DNA of 64,000 nucleotides from JBKHBT01 sp046542255 (GTDB taxonomy: Bacteria > UBP14 > UBA6098 > JBKHBT01), in assembly GCA_046542255.1 (NCBI GenBank), contig JBKHBT010000005.1, positions 1 to 64,000 on the forward strand. The letters run 5' to 3'. Both the position numbers and the translations under genes were made by a program. Shown piece by piece: positions 6,996 through 17,612 of the stretch. Under the pieces are notes generated by a model, which made no database searches, was not told the DNA's origin, and saw only the letters and a program-made list of their open reading frames with translations. The first letter of the stretch is position 1. The number at the start of each line of letters is the position of its first letter.

Positions 6996-9900
6996 TTATG
7001 TAATATGCAATAATAGGTTTTGTTTGGTTTTTTTGAAGCATTTTTTGATATCATCGACCAAAGCAGTTAATTCTGGCTTTGTGATATCGTGTTGAGCGGC
7101 TTTTCTTTCTATTTCCTCTGCAATTTTAGACATCTTGTTTGCTCCAATATTTGCCGAAGAGCCTTTGATTTTATGTCCCTGTCTTGAAAGGCTATCGAAG
7201 TCTTTCTGAGAATGGAATTTATCTAATCTTTTTAATTGCTTTGGTATATCTTCGAGATACAAATTGATAATCTTCTTTTCGATAGTCTTTTTGCCCATCG
7301 ATGCTTTTTCTAAACGAGATGGGTCGAAGATTTCTCTATCGATCTTTTTATTATCCTTCTCTTCGGTGGTAAATTTGAGGCTATCTTTATGAATAATTGT
7401 GGAATTATCTCTTCTTTCCGGAAGCCATTTTTCTATTTTTTCCTTGAGTACATCAGGTGAAATTGGCTTCGGAATATAATCATTCATACCGGCTTCGATG
7501 CATCGATTTTGGTCGCCATGCATCGCATGGGCGGTCATTGCGATTATCGGGATTCTGGAATTTAGCTGGCTTCTAATATAACGGGTAGCAGACAGGCCAT
7601 CCATATTAGGCATCTGCACATCCATAAGAACCAGGTCATAGCTTCTTTTCTTGAGTTCATCCACTGCTTGCTGGCCATCATCAAAAACTTTGGGTTCAAT
7701 TCCAATATTCTTGAGCATCTCATTAGCTACATGTTGATTAACAATATTATCCTCGACAAGCATAATCCTTGCGCTTTTCATATTCATCTCATCGAGTACA
7801 TTTTTGGTAATCAGTTTGTGCTCTTCGGGGCTTTTGTCGCTTTGGATGAGAATTTGTGATAGGCAATTATATATATCCGACTGCTGGACAGGTTTATTAA
7901 GATATGCTTTGATTCGAAGCTCTTTAGCATCTGGCATATCCAATTGATTACCCATCGAAGACATAATGACGATATCTATCGAATCGAATTTCTCTTCTTT
8001 TCGTATCATCCCTGTCAGCATCTTGCCGTCAATATTTGGCATTTGCATATCCAGAATCGCTATTCGGAATGGCTTTTTTGCCTTATGCGCCCTATGCATC
8101 CTATCGATTGCATTCTGAGCATTTTCCGAAACCTCATATTCGATCTGCCATGACTCCAAAATAGCTGCCATAATTTCGCGATTTGTTTCATTATCATCGA
8201 CTACGAGAATTCGCACGCCGGTCAAGTCTATTTTTTCAGAAATTTCGATCTGCATTTTGGACTTTTCTAATTCGACAGTGAACCAAAAGACAGAGCCTTT
8301 TCCTTTTTCTGACTCGACTCCAATTTCGCCATTCATTATCTCGGCCAATTGCTTTGATATAGAAAGTCCCAGGCCGGAGCCGCCGTATTTTCTTGTTGTC
8401 GAGCTATCGGCCTGTGTGAAGCTCTCGAAAAGATTTGCTTGCTGGTCTTTGGATATGCCAATCCCTGTATCACGAACCGAGAACTTGAGCTTCACTTTAT
8501 TATCACCTCTTTCACTGGAGTCTTCGAGCATCCTGCCATAGACTACTACTTCGCCTTCATCGGTAAATTTAAGTGCATTTCCAGTCAGGTTGGTCAATAT
8601 CTGGCGCAGCCTCTCCGGGTCGCCTTTGAAATATGCAGGTATATCTGGCTCGAGTGTGCATATGAATTCAATATCCTTTTCCTGTGCACGGAATGCCATG
8701 CTATTTCCGAAATCGTAGAAAAGCTCTCTCAAATCAAAATCGACAGATTCAAGCTGCAGCTTGCCTGCCTCGATTTTCGAAAGGTCGAGAATATCATTAA
8801 TCAATGATACCAGAAGCTCAGCGCTCGATTGTATAGTCTTCGCATACTTTTCCTGGATGGGATCGAGCTTTGCTTTTAGCATCAGAGAACTCATACCGAT
8901 TACGCCATTCATAGGCGTTCTGATTTCATGGCTCATATTGGCCAGAAATATTGATTTTGCTTGATTGGCAGCTTTGGCTTCCTCAACTGCTTTCTTGAGT
9001 TTCTCCTGTTTTTCGATTCGCTCGGATATATCATCTGAAACGCCGATAAAACCAATCAAATTACCAGCATTATCGTTGATTGTCGATGTCGAGATATGCG
9101 CAGGGAAAACTCTACCGGAAGAATCTCGCAATTCTAATTCAAATTCTTTTGTGATTCCGCCTTCTTCTACTTTCATAAGCTTTTTGAAATCGAAACTATT
9201 AGGATCGGGCAAAACATGATTGAACAGATTTTCACCTTTCACTTCATCGAGCTTAACACCGTAGAGCTTTTCGCCATAGGGATTGATATACAGTATTTTG
9301 CCTTCTGTATCAGTAGCAGTAATAGCTTGTTCTGCCATTTCAAGTAATTTTGCCTGAAAATCTATTTGTTCTCGATTTTTATATTCTTGAGTAATATCGC
9401 GAACAATACATAGTACACTATTCTCCGAAGCTTTTACAATTCGCGCTTCGAAATATCTCTTCTTTTCTTCATTTAGTTCATATTCAAATCTTTGTAGTTG
9501 TCTGGTTTCAAAGGTTTTCTTGATATTTTCGATTGTTAGTTCTGCAATATGTTTTGGCAAAACTTCTTTAACATTTTTGCCGATAAATTTTTTCGGTGGT
9601 ATTATAAGCAGGTTTTCATCATTAAACTGAATATCAAGGAAGTTGCCAGATTCATCCATAGTAAAGAAGAAATCCGGCATCGATTGTACTATTGCCTTAT
9701 TTCTTGTTTCAGAGGCTTCTAATGCTTTTTGGTTTTTTCTTTGTTCGGTAATATCTTGCAAAGCTCCAATGAGCCTTACCAGTCTCCCATTTTCTTTTAC
9801 AGGGCCGCCTCTTACTCTCACCCATCGAATATTTTCATTCACGATTATTCTGGCTTCTACATCAAAAGCAATGCCGTTTTTGCGAAGATTACCGAAAGTT

Positions 9901-11216
9901 TCAATAACAATTCTCTGGTCATCGGGGTGATGAACCTCTACAATATCCTGCATTGTAATTTCTTTTCCGATAGGAATCCCCATTATCACATATATGCCTT
10001 TTGTAAATTCTAGTTTCCCGGTTTCCATATCATATTCCCAACCGCCGGTCTGAGCAAGAATTTCGGTTTGATTCATAAGGTAATGGCTTCTTTTAAGGAG
10101 TTCCTCGCGCTTTTTTTCTTCGGTGATATCCCGGCCTATTCCCAGAAATAGCATATTATCATTATCATCGATTTCGAGAATACTGCCGGTTGCTTTATTC
10201 CAGTGAATTTTGCCATTTTTATGTATCACACGGTATTCAACGCCTTCCTTTACCTTTTCACCTGATAGGATCTTTTGCAGGAAATCAGCACATTTCGGTA
10301 TATCTTCTTCGACAACGAAATCAACAAAGGCTTTTCCTTCCACTTCTGAAACATCATGGCCGATAATTTTAGGCCAATTGGGTGATATATAATGGAAGAT
10401 TCCATTTTGATCGAGTGTAAAGACGATATCGTTTGCATTTTCTACAAGCTTTCGGAATTTTTCTTCGCTTTTTGCGAGCTTTTCCTGAGTCTCTCGCATA
10501 TTTGTGATGTCCATAGCGAAAATCTGGATACCGGGCTTACCATCGATTTCCACCGGAATATAATATATAATATTTACTTGGCCATTTCTTATATCTTCAT
10601 CGATGATGGTTCTATTCTCATTTATTGCTTTATAAGCCATTTTTCTGCGTTTTTTAGCAAGGCCATCGTTTAGCAGTTCCGCAATTTTTTTGCCAATTAT
10701 CTCGTCTAATTCTTTTTCGAAGCTTTTGGCTAATGTTGGATTAGCATTTACAATTTTTTCTTCGCTATTTATTTCGAGTATTGAAATTGGCGCATGTTTT
10801 ATTAATCTTTGGTATTTATCACGGCTTTCGGCAATAATTCTTTGATTTTTTTTTCTTTGTGATATATCACGAATATTGCCCAGGACATATCCATTTTTTT
10901 TATCTATTATTCGGCTTGAAATCTCTACATCGATAATTTTACCTGATTTGGATTTCAATATGGTTTCGAAGGGTTTATTATTATGTTTTTTAAGCCGAGA
11001 TTCTAGGTTATTCAATGATGAATGGATTGTTTTATCTGCATTGATATCCAAGAGAGTCATTTCTAGTAATTTTTCTTTTTGATATCCGAGCATCTCCACG
11101 GCCATTTTATTGACATCGATGATATTGGCATGCATGTCATGGATGATTATGGCATCATTTGAATATTCAAAAGCAGCGAAATAGAGATTTTGAGTTTCTT
11201 TTTTGGTTTTGCTCAT
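6996..11216 (-). CDS. Hybrid histidine kinase: six PAS domains, HisKA-HATPase, two receivers, HPt
   Basis: A 1406-residue cytosolic sensor kinase holding a whole phosphorelay in one chain. Six PAS domains fill residues 1-745, mostly ending in DI(S/T)-type junctions. The HisKA box FLANMSHEIRTPMNG has the phospho-acceptor at H763. The ATPase has an intact N box (NLTGNALKF), DTGIGI and GGSGLGLSI. Two receiver domains follow with phospho-acceptor Asp at D1056 (LDMQMPN) and D1199 (MDVQMPN). A C-terminal HPt domain has GHKIKGSS with H1348. No membrane helix or signal peptide is seen, so the signal is probably intracellular. No response regulator gene is nearby. The start is ATG 11216. The methyltransferase gene follows directly. 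Confidence 0.93.
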   Translation of the reverse strand: MSKTKKETQNLYFAAFEYSNDAIIIHDMHANIIDVNKMAVEMLGYQKEKLLEMTLLDINADKTIHSSLNNLESRLKKHNNKPFETILKSKSGKIIDVEISSRIIDKKNGYVLGNIRDISQRKKNQRIIAESRDKYQRLIKHAPISILEINSEEKIVNANPTLAKSFEKELDEIIGKKIAELLNDGLAKKRRKMAYKAINENRTIIDEDIRNGQVNIIYYIPVEIDGKPGIQIFAMDITNMRETQEKLAKSEEKFRKLVENANDIVFTLDQNGIFHYISPNWPKIIGHDVSEVEGKAFVDFVVEEDIPKCADFLQKILSGEKVKEGVEYRVIHKNGKIHWNKATGSILEIDDNDNMLFLGIGRDITEEKKREELLKRSHYLMNQTEILAQTGGWEYDMETGKLEFTKGIYVIMGIPIGKEITMQDIVEVHHPDDQRIVIETFGNLRKNGIAFDVEARIIVNENIRWVRVRGGPVKENGRLVRLIGALQDITEQRKNQKALEASETRNKAIVQSMPDFFFTMDESGNFLDIQFNDENLLIIPPKKFIGKNVKEVLPKHIAELTIENIKKTFETRQLQRFEYELNEEKKRYFEARIVKASENSVLCIVRDITQEYKNREQIDFQAKLLEMAEQAITATDTEGKILYINPYGEKLYGVKLDEVKGENLFNHVLPDPNSFDFKKLMKVEEGGITKEFELELRDSSGRVFPAHISTSTINDNAGNLIGFIGVSDDISERIEKQEKLKKAVEEAKAANQAKSIFLANMSHEIRTPMNGVIGMSSLMLKAKLDPIQEKYAKTIQSSAELLVSLINDILDLSKIEAGKLQLESVDFDLRELFYDFGNSMAFRAQEKDIEFICTLEPDIPAYFKGDPERLRQILTNLTGNALKFTDEGEVVVYGRMLEDSSERGDNKVKLKFSVRDTGIGISKDQQANLFESFTQADSSTTRKYGGSGLGLSISKQLAEIMNGEIGVESEKGKGSVFWFTVELEKSKMQIEISEKIDLTGVRILVVDDNETNREIMAAILESWQIEYEVSENAQNAIDRMHRAHKAKKPFRIAILDMQMPNIDGKMLTGMIRKEEKFDSIDIVIMSSMGNQLDMPDAKELRIKAYLNKPVQQSDIYNCLSQILIQSDKSPEEHKLITKNVLDEMNMKSARIMLVEDNIVNQHVANEMLKNIGIEPKVFDDGQQAVDELKKRSYDLVLMDVQMPNMDGLSATRYIRSQLNSRIPIIAMTAHAMHGDQNRCIEAGMNDYIPKPISPDVLKEKIEKWLPERRDNSTIIHKDSLKFTTEEKDNKKIDREIFDPSRLEKASMGKKTIEKKIINLYLEDIPKQLKRLDKFHSQKDFDSLSRQGHKIKGSSANIGANKMSKIAEEIERKAAQHDITKPELTALVDDIKKCFKKTKQNLLLHIT

Positions 11217-11319
11217 TTGACTTTTGTTAGCATTTTGTACATTTGCATAATATTAAATTCAATATACACACATTATGACATATCGAACAATAACAATATG
11301 ATGTTAGAGATTTTTTTAA

Positions 11320-11520
11320 TCAAGTTGTTTGTTTGATTGATGCTATTTTTTTACATTTCTTTTTGTTCAGGCATTTTTTGTGTGGGAAGCCTGTCTTACA
11401 AGCTATACGAATACCGAGAGTATTACAATTTATTAGTGCCTTTTTATTTGAAAAATTGTATAAATCATCAAATGTTTTACAGGGTCGAATCCGAGAGATG
11501 ATCCGATGAGACATTTGCAA
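11320..11520 (-). CDS. Possible small Cys/Lys-rich ORF or gene remnant
   Basis: A 66-codon reading frame in the 460-bp gap between two divergent genes. It begins at a TTG and is open upstream to a stop near 11560. The product has four cysteines, two of them in CNTLGIRIACKTGFPHKKC, and a lysine-rich tail. There is no clear ribosome site. I do not recognise it; the residue pattern looks protein-like, so it could be the 3' remnant of a lost gene. Apart from AT-rich sequence and a possible TTGACT box at 11623-11628, nothing else is seen in this gap. Confidence 0.25.
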   Translation of the reverse strand: MQMSHRIISRIRPCKTFDDLYNFSNKKALINCNTLGIRIACKTGFPHKKCLNKKKCKKIASIKQTT

Positions 11521-11677
11521 GAGTGATTGGTTTTCTTGTAGATAATTAAAATGCCGAAAAATTTATTGATTCCAAAGCAAAAGAAAACATAAAAATACAT
11601 TTGCGCTTTTATATGAAATGCCTTGACTATCCGACATATCGATGTTTTTTTAATTATAAATAGTTTTGGAGTTTGTA

Positions 11678-12946
11678 ATGAAAATCGATTACTATCATTC
11701 GATAACGAAAAATCTTATGCATCCAAAGCATCTCGAAGAGCTTTTTCGGGATAGCCCATTGGAATTTGCATCTGCTTTCGAGAAAGTCTATCGAGATAAT
11801 CCGGGCAGCCAGATACTCGAAGTATGGAAAGCGCGGTTGGATTACAAAAGAAAACCAACCAGCTTTCGAAATGGAATCAATTCGACTCCGCTTATCTTAA
11901 TCTTGATTTTTCTTTCGGGCATTTTTCTGCAACTTCCTATATCACTCGATACAGTAAGGGATGAATATCTTTTCATTGGAACTTTCGTTCCAGGGATTAT
12001 GATATTTGCTACATCGGTTTATTTTATATCTCTTCGTAAATTCAACTGGAAAATTCTGCTTTTGTCTATTCTTTTGATAACCCTATCTGGAGTATATCTG
12101 AATCTGGGAATAAGGGCATATGGACATGAAAGCCAGGTTCCGTTTCTTGTGATTTTGCATATAGGATTCTTCATGTGGGCAATATTGGGACTTTCATATA
12201 TCGGCAAAGATTTCAGATGCTCACTTGCTCGTGCAGAATTTCTCAGCATTACTGGCGAGATGATTATCTATGGCGCAATAATCAGCGCATGTTTCGGTAT
12301 TTTCGGCGGTTTGTTTATGGTGCTTTTCAAAGAATTAAATATCGAAATCACCAAATTAGTATTCGAGCATATTTATCTCTTTGCGCCTACTGCAATAATT
12401 CTTGCCGCTGCAGCATTTGCTACTTCAAATTTCGGTATTAGAAAAATGGTTCCATATCTTGCCAAGATTTTTTCGCCGCTGGTTCTTATTTCTCTTTTGA
12501 TTTTTCTTTTTGCAATGATATTATCCAGCGAGAATCCTTATGAAAATCGTGATTTTCTTCTGTTTTTTAATATCGTTCTTATAGCTGTTCTTGCGATTTT
12601 GTTTTTTGTCATTACAGAAAGACGCGGCAGAGGCTATAAAAATTTATTCGATTATATCAACCTAATACTGGCAATTGTTGCTGTTCTTATCGATCTAATC
12701 ACTCTTTCTGCAATCATATATCGCCTTGCATTATATCAACTTACTCCGAATCGCCTGGCTGCAATCGGAGCTAATTTACTAATATTTATAAATCTTATTG
12801 GCATAATCATCAATTATTTCAAATTCATTCGCGGACGCGCACCTATAACCGACTCGATTCGTTGGCTTGGCAAATATTTGCCAGTCTATGCTGCATGGTT
12901 TGCGATTGTGGCATTTCTTTTCCCGCTTTTCTTCGGCCTTTATTGA
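11678..12946 (+). CDS. Multi-pass membrane protein, DUF4153-like
   Basis: A 422-residue protein with a soluble N-terminal region of about 60 residues and then about 11-12 hydrophobic helices. The C-terminal part (LTPNRLAAIGANLLIFINLIGI) resembles DUF4153-type membrane proteins, whose role is unknown. The ATG at 11678 is chosen because TGGAG lies seven bases upstream; a TTG at 11666 overlaps that site. It is not closely linked to mutS2, which has its own promoter-like sequence 80 bp downstream. Confidence 0.6.
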   Translation: MKIDYYHSITKNLMHPKHLEELFRDSPLEFASAFEKVYRDNPGSQILEVWKARLDYKRKPTSFRNGINSTPLILILIFLSGIFLQLPISLDTVRDEYLFIGTFVPGIMIFATSVYFISLRKFNWKILLLSILLITLSGVYLNLGIRAYGHESQVPFLVILHIGFFMWAILGLSYIGKDFRCSLARAEFLSITGEMIIYGAIISACFGIFGGLFMVLFKELNIEITKLVFEHIYLFAPTAIILAAAAFATSNFGIRKMVPYLAKIFSPLVLISLLIFLFAMILSSENPYENRDFLLFFNIVLIAVLAILFFVITERRGRGYKNLFDYINLILAIVAVLIDLITLSAIIYRLALYQLTPNRLAAIGANLLIFINLIGIIINYFKFIRGRAPITDSIRWLGKYLPVYAAWFAIVAFLFPLFFGLY

Positions 12947-12961
12947 TTCTATCATTTATAC

Positions 12962-12990
12962 TTGAAACATAATATTTTCCTTGTTATATT
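12962..12990 (+). promoter_or_regulatory. Sigma-70-type promoter for mutS2
   Basis: TTGAAA (12962-12967) and TATATT (12985-12990) are separated by exactly 17 bases, a good match to the housekeeping consensus. The predicted transcript would start near 12997, leaving a leader of about 30 bases that holds the AGAGG ribosome site at 13016-13020 and the mutS2 ATG at 13026. Confidence 0.6.
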
Positions 12991-13025
12991 AAACATCTTG
13001 ATATTTTTATTGAATAGAGGTTAAT

Positions 13026-15482
13026 ATGATGAATGATCAAATACAAAAAGAATCGACAGAACATGCACTCGACATATTAGGCTTTGGCCGTATTCGTGAT
13101 GAAATAGAAAAACGCTGCCAGACCCCAAAGGCCAAAAATCGCGCACAGTCTCTAACTTTGCTCGATAATATCGATAGTGTGCGCTATTCGATGTCTTTTA
13201 TTCAGGACATGCGCGAGATGATCGAAGGCAATCCCTATCCACTCGATGGGCTTTCCGATATCAATGACGAGATTGCACTCGCTAGAAAAGACGGCATCTT
13301 AGACCCGGAATCGCTTTGGAAAGTCATGCGCGTTGTTGCACTAACCGAAAGATTGCTTCGATTTTCTAAACATGGTGGAAGAGAGCTTCTCACATTGGCG
13401 CCATTTCTAAATGGCCTGATGCCTACTCCAGAGATTTCAGAACAAATCCAGCGTTTTCTCGATCCGCCGGGCGAGCTTAAAGAAAATGCATCGCCAATTC
13501 TGGTTCAGATAGGGCGGGACATTATCAAGGTGCACGATAGGATACAATCGCGCTTGGAGAAAATGCTCGCTTCGCAGAAATATCAGGGCATCTTCCAGGA
13601 CGATATAATTACGATACGTAATGATAGATTCGTCCTGCCGGTGCGTGTCGAGGCTGGCGGCCGTTTCGAAGGCGTAGTTCACGACCGTTCTGGTTCAGGA
13701 CAGACGCTTTTTATGGAGCCGCTTTCTGTGATTCCAGATAATAATGAACTAAAGAACCTTAAAATTGAGAAAAAGCGCGAAATGGCAAGAATCCTGACAT
13801 CGCTTTCCAGGCTGGTGAAAGATAAAGGCGATATTTTGCGTGCAAATCTCAATCTGCTTTTTACGCTGGACTATTATTTTGCCGCTGCAAAAGTAGCCAG
13901 CCTTTTGGAATGCAATGTACCAGAGCTCGATACCGAAGATTTTGTGCTTCAGGAAGCATACAATCCGATATTGTTGATGGAGATCGAGCGCAAAAAGACT
14001 GTTCCCCTGAATTTCCGTATGAATGGCGAGATTCGCGGCTTTTTGGTTACCGGCCCGAATATGGGCGGAAAGACAGTCGCTCTCAAGACTGCCGGGCTTA
14101 TAGCTGCTATGGCTTTGTCCGGGCTTCCTATTCCGGCCGAAAAGGGTACGAAGATACCGGTTTTCAAGTCTATATTTGCAGATATCGGCGATGAACAATC
14201 TATCGAATTCTCTTTATCCAGCTTCGCGGCACATGTCCGGCGATGGTCAGAAATTGCCGATGGCGCAGATAGTAATTCTTTGATACTATTAGACGAGCTC
14301 GGTGCTTCCACTGATCCTGTCGAAGGTGTTCCACTTGTTACTTCGCTTATTGAATTTGCACTTCAGAAGAAATCGCGGCTTTTTGTTACAACGCATCTTT
14401 CCGAGCTTCTTCCTTTTGCCGAAGAGCGAGAGGACATTGAAAATTGCTCGATGGCTTTCGATCAGGATGAGCTGAAATCGACATTTCGATTCAGGCAGGG
14501 TATTCCAGAAAGAAGCTTTGCAATTCCGGTCGCCGAAAGGCTGGGCCTGAAAAAGAGCATTATCGATAGAAGCCGCGAGCTAGCTTCGGGAGAATCACTG
14601 AAATTGGATACATTGCTAGCTAATATATCAGACACACTCAAATCTGTCGAAGACAAAGAAGAAAAACTCACGCAGAAACTCGATGAAACAAAAGTCGAAT
14701 ACAAAAATTACAGCGACCTTGTCGATAAACAAAAACGGCTAACACGGGAACTTAGCGAAAAAAAGGTGGAGCTGGAGCGCGAGCATCAAGCAAGAATAGA
14801 GACCGAGCTTATGAAAATGCGCGAAGAACTCAATGAAGCCATCGAAGATATCCTTAGCCAGGAACCGGATTTTCCACAAATAGATAGTAAGCCCAGCGGG
14901 AAAATCGAAAAACGCAATATCATGCGCGAGGACAAAAGAGTTAAAAAGCTGAAAGAGATGCGCAAAGAAGCCGGCTCTAGAGCCAGAGATATCCGCAAGA
15001 AACTGGTGATGAAAAAAGGCAGGCCAATCGATATCGACAAAAATGAGAGAGTATATATCAAAAGATTGCAGAAAGAAGGAATCACCACAACCTCGACAGA
15101 TGAGAATGGCTATATCAAAGTAGCCGTTGGTGCTATGAAGCTCCGGCTTCATTCTTCCAGCCTCGAATTATTAGACAGCAAGCCAGAAAATAGAGAGCCA
15201 GAGAGGCAGTATATTGCCTATAAAGAGCCAGAAGTTGAGACTAAGATGGATGTCCGCGGCTATGTATTCTCGCAGGCCTGGGACAAACTGGACAGATGGA
15301 TCGGGGATGCCCATCGCGCCGGCCATGAAAGATTGCTGGTTATCCATGGGAAAGGAACAGGCGTGCTTGGAAGAAAAATCCATGCTCAACTCAGCACAGA
15401 CAAAAAGCGTGTCAAATCATTCAAATATGCCGAAGTCGCAGAAGGTGGCATGGGAGCTACAGTTATAAAGCTGAAGCAATAA
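13026..15482 (+). CDS. mutS2: MutS2 family ATPase with Smr domain
   Basis: MutS2 proteins bind branched nucleic acids or stalled ribosomes. In Bacillus the homologue splits collided ribosomes; elsewhere it limits recombination. The 818-residue product has the MutS-like core and lever helices (1-320) and an ABC-type ATPase with Walker A GPNMGGKT (343-350). Walker B is LLDELGASTDP. A long charged coiled coil follows (about 520-660). The C-terminal Smr nuclease-like domain contains MDVRG and HGKGTGVL. Length and order are typical. AGAGG precedes the start; ATG 13029 is an equally spaced alternative. The next gene begins 18 bp downstream, so the two are probably cotranscribed. Confidence 0.95.
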   Translation: MMNDQIQKESTEHALDILGFGRIRDEIEKRCQTPKAKNRAQSLTLLDNIDSVRYSMSFIQDMREMIEGNPYPLDGLSDINDEIALARKDGILDPESLWKVMRVVALTERLLRFSKHGGRELLTLAPFLNGLMPTPEISEQIQRFLDPPGELKENASPILVQIGRDIIKVHDRIQSRLEKMLASQKYQGIFQDDIITIRNDRFVLPVRVEAGGRFEGVVHDRSGSGQTLFMEPLSVIPDNNELKNLKIEKKREMARILTSLSRLVKDKGDILRANLNLLFTLDYYFAAAKVASLLECNVPELDTEDFVLQEAYNPILLMEIERKKTVPLNFRMNGEIRGFLVTGPNMGGKTVALKTAGLIAAMALSGLPIPAEKGTKIPVFKSIFADIGDEQSIEFSLSSFAAHVRRWSEIADGADSNSLILLDELGASTDPVEGVPLVTSLIEFALQKKSRLFVTTHLSELLPFAEEREDIENCSMAFDQDELKSTFRFRQGIPERSFAIPVAERLGLKKSIIDRSRELASGESLKLDTLLANISDTLKSVEDKEEKLTQKLDETKVEYKNYSDLVDKQKRLTRELSEKKVELEREHQARIETELMKMREELNEAIEDILSQEPDFPQIDSKPSGKIEKRNIMREDKRVKKLKEMRKEAGSRARDIRKKLVMKKGRPIDIDKNERVYIKRLQKEGITTTSTDENGYIKVAVGAMKLRLHSSSLELLDSKPENREPERQYIAYKEPEVETKMDVRGYVFSQAWDKLDRWIGDAHRAGHERLLVIHGKGTGVLGRKIHAQLSTDKKRVKSFKYAEVAEGGMGATVIKLKQ

Positions 15483-15500
15483 GAGAGCGCAGAAAAAAGA

Positions 15501-17576
15501 ATGCCCGAAAAATCTATAAAAATAGAAAAGCTAATTAAATGGCTTCCATTGGGTGCCATTTTACTGGGCTTTTTCGGTATATACATTCAGGCGGCAATAT
15601 TTAGAGAGCTTTCGGTCTTTTTAGGAAGCAATGAGCTGCTTATTGCTATTTTTCTGCTTCTCTGGCTTTTGGCTGCTGGCATGGGTAGTATAATTTTTCG
15701 CAATAAGCGTTTTTGGTTGAATCTTCTTGTTTTTACTGCGTTTTCGGCTATATCTATACCGCTTTTTCGATTGATAGCTATTTCTATTTTGCCCGATGCC
15801 GGCATGATCTATGATGGTAGTTCGGTTTTTATCGTTTCTATGGTGGGGATTCTGCCGATTGCATTTTTCGATGGTGCCGCATTTGCGTCATTATCCAAGC
15901 TATCGCATGAGCCGAGAAAAATATATGCTCTGGAAGGCTTTGGCGCATTTTTGGGCGGTATTGTTTCGCTTTTTGCAATCGGGAGATTCGATATTGCTCT
16001 CTCAGCAGTTATTTTTGGGATACTAATCTTTGCTTTATTGACTATCCCTTATCGTAAATGGATGCTTCTATTTCTATTTATACTTATTTTGGCGGGAATA
16101 TCATTGCCTATTTATGAAAATCGTCTCTTTTCAAATCACTTTAATGATTCTGAGATTATTGAAATTCGTGATGCGAGAAGTGGACGAGTCTTTATAACAT
16201 CCATCGATGATGAGAAATATTTCTATATCAATAGCAATCTCAAAGGGACAAGCAGCGACAGCCTGGATGCTGCGATGTGGCTTCATAGCTTTATGATGGC
16301 AAATAATAATATAGAAAGCGCTTTGTTATTCGGAGGAGCACTTTCGGGTATAAATAAGCAAATGAATCTTTACGATATCTCAAATCTAATATATTATGAG
16401 CCTGATCCGGAAATAATCAAAATGCTTGAAAAGTATTTTCCTGCGAGGCTCGAAGGTGTATCATACCGAAGCGGCAATATTCGCAAAGCGTTAAAGGATA
16501 GGAGTTTTGATGCTATTTTATATGCTCCTTCAATGCCGGATGATCTATCATCGAATTCTTTTTATAGCTATGAGACTTTCGATTATATTGCAAATTCTCT
16601 TTCTGATGATGGAAAGCTTTGCATATTCCTATCGACTGGCCAGAATTACCTTACAGGCCGGGAGCTACAGCTAAGTGGATCACTCTGGCATACAATAGAT
16701 AGCGTATTTGCATATTCGGAAGCATTCTTTTTGGATGGAAATACAATGATAGTCGGCTATTCAGAAGAACCCAAAGAACCTTATCGAGATAGAATCGATA
16801 TCACGAATGTTCCAGAAGGACTCTATTTTTCTCCTTCGGCGATAACAATGCAATTTAATAGCCTCAGGCAGGATAATTTCCGCGATCAGATTGGTGATAT
16901 GGCTAACTATCCGATCAACCATGATCTAAAGCCGGTCGCATACTATTTTGGTTTTACACAGTTTGCATCTCTGAGTGGTTTTGCGATCCCGGATTTTTTG
17001 AGAGAAAAGAAAAGATGGCCTGTTTTCTTGGGAATATTGATTTTAATAGTATTGTCTTTGATAGATAGATTTTTCTTCAGGAGAAAAGCTTTTCCGATTC
17101 GAGCGGCTTTTTTCGGTGGTATTTTCGGGCTTGGAGTACAGATAATATGGCTCCTTATGTTTCAAATTGCGCTCGGCAATATCTTCTGGGCATTTGGATT
17201 GCTTTCCGGGATTTTTCTTATGGGAGCTTCGGCCGCTGCATGGATAGGAGCAAAGAAGCTCAGGACAGGAACGATATTTTCGGCAATGATAATCATAATC
17301 ATTTTGGGCTTTGTATCATTAAATTTTGCTAATAAGGCGTTCTATGCGCCTATTTCGATTCTTTTAATATTATCCAGTGGGCTTTTGGTAGGATTTTTGT
17401 ATAGCGATTTATTAACGAGAAGAATTTTCAGCTACTCGCCCGGACTTCTGTATGCATCGGATTTATTTGGTGCATGTATTTCTGCATTTCTACCGACACT
17501 GATACTTACACCAATTTTCGGTATTGGCATAACCTTGATGATCATAGCAGTTATGTTAATAACAATATTTATATAA
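15501..17576 (+). CDS. Membrane-embedded spermidine/spermine-synthase-like protein
   Basis: A 691-residue protein with about seven helices (15-215), a soluble domain (about 215-500), and a second helical block (about 515-690). The soluble domain resembles the Rossmann core of spermidine synthase: ALLFGGALSG, then LIYYEPDPEIIKMLEKYF, RSGNIRKAL and a late NHDLKPVAYYF. In true synthases the first motif is usually GGGDG and is followed by a D(A/S)SDP stretch. Here the glycines are changed (GGALSG) and the later acidic motif reads YAPSMPDD, so aminopropyl transfer is doubtful. Membrane-fused relatives are widespread but poorly characterised. It follows mutS2 by 18 bp. Confidence 0.7.
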   Translation: MPEKSIKIEKLIKWLPLGAILLGFFGIYIQAAIFRELSVFLGSNELLIAIFLLLWLLAAGMGSIIFRNKRFWLNLLVFTAFSAISIPLFRLIAISILPDAGMIYDGSSVFIVSMVGILPIAFFDGAAFASLSKLSHEPRKIYALEGFGAFLGGIVSLFAIGRFDIALSAVIFGILIFALLTIPYRKWMLLFLFILILAGISLPIYENRLFSNHFNDSEIIEIRDARSGRVFITSIDDEKYFYINSNLKGTSSDSLDAAMWLHSFMMANNNIESALLFGGALSGINKQMNLYDISNLIYYEPDPEIIKMLEKYFPARLEGVSYRSGNIRKALKDRSFDAILYAPSMPDDLSSNSFYSYETFDYIANSLSDDGKLCIFLSTGQNYLTGRELQLSGSLWHTIDSVFAYSEAFFLDGNTMIVGYSEEPKEPYRDRIDITNVPEGLYFSPSAITMQFNSLRQDNFRDQIGDMANYPINHDLKPVAYYFGFTQFASLSGFAIPDFLREKKRWPVFLGILILIVLSLIDRFFFRRKAFPIRAAFFGGIFGLGVQIIWLLMFQIALGNIFWAFGLLSGIFLMGASAAAWIGAKKLRTGTIFSAMIIIIILGFVSLNFANKAFYAPISILLILSSGLLVGFLYSDLLTRRIFSYSPGLLYASDLFGACISAFLPTLILTPIFGIGITLMIIAVMLITIFI

Positions 17577-17612
17577 AATTTTTGATAATGCTCGATCGTT
17601 TGGATGAAGAAA

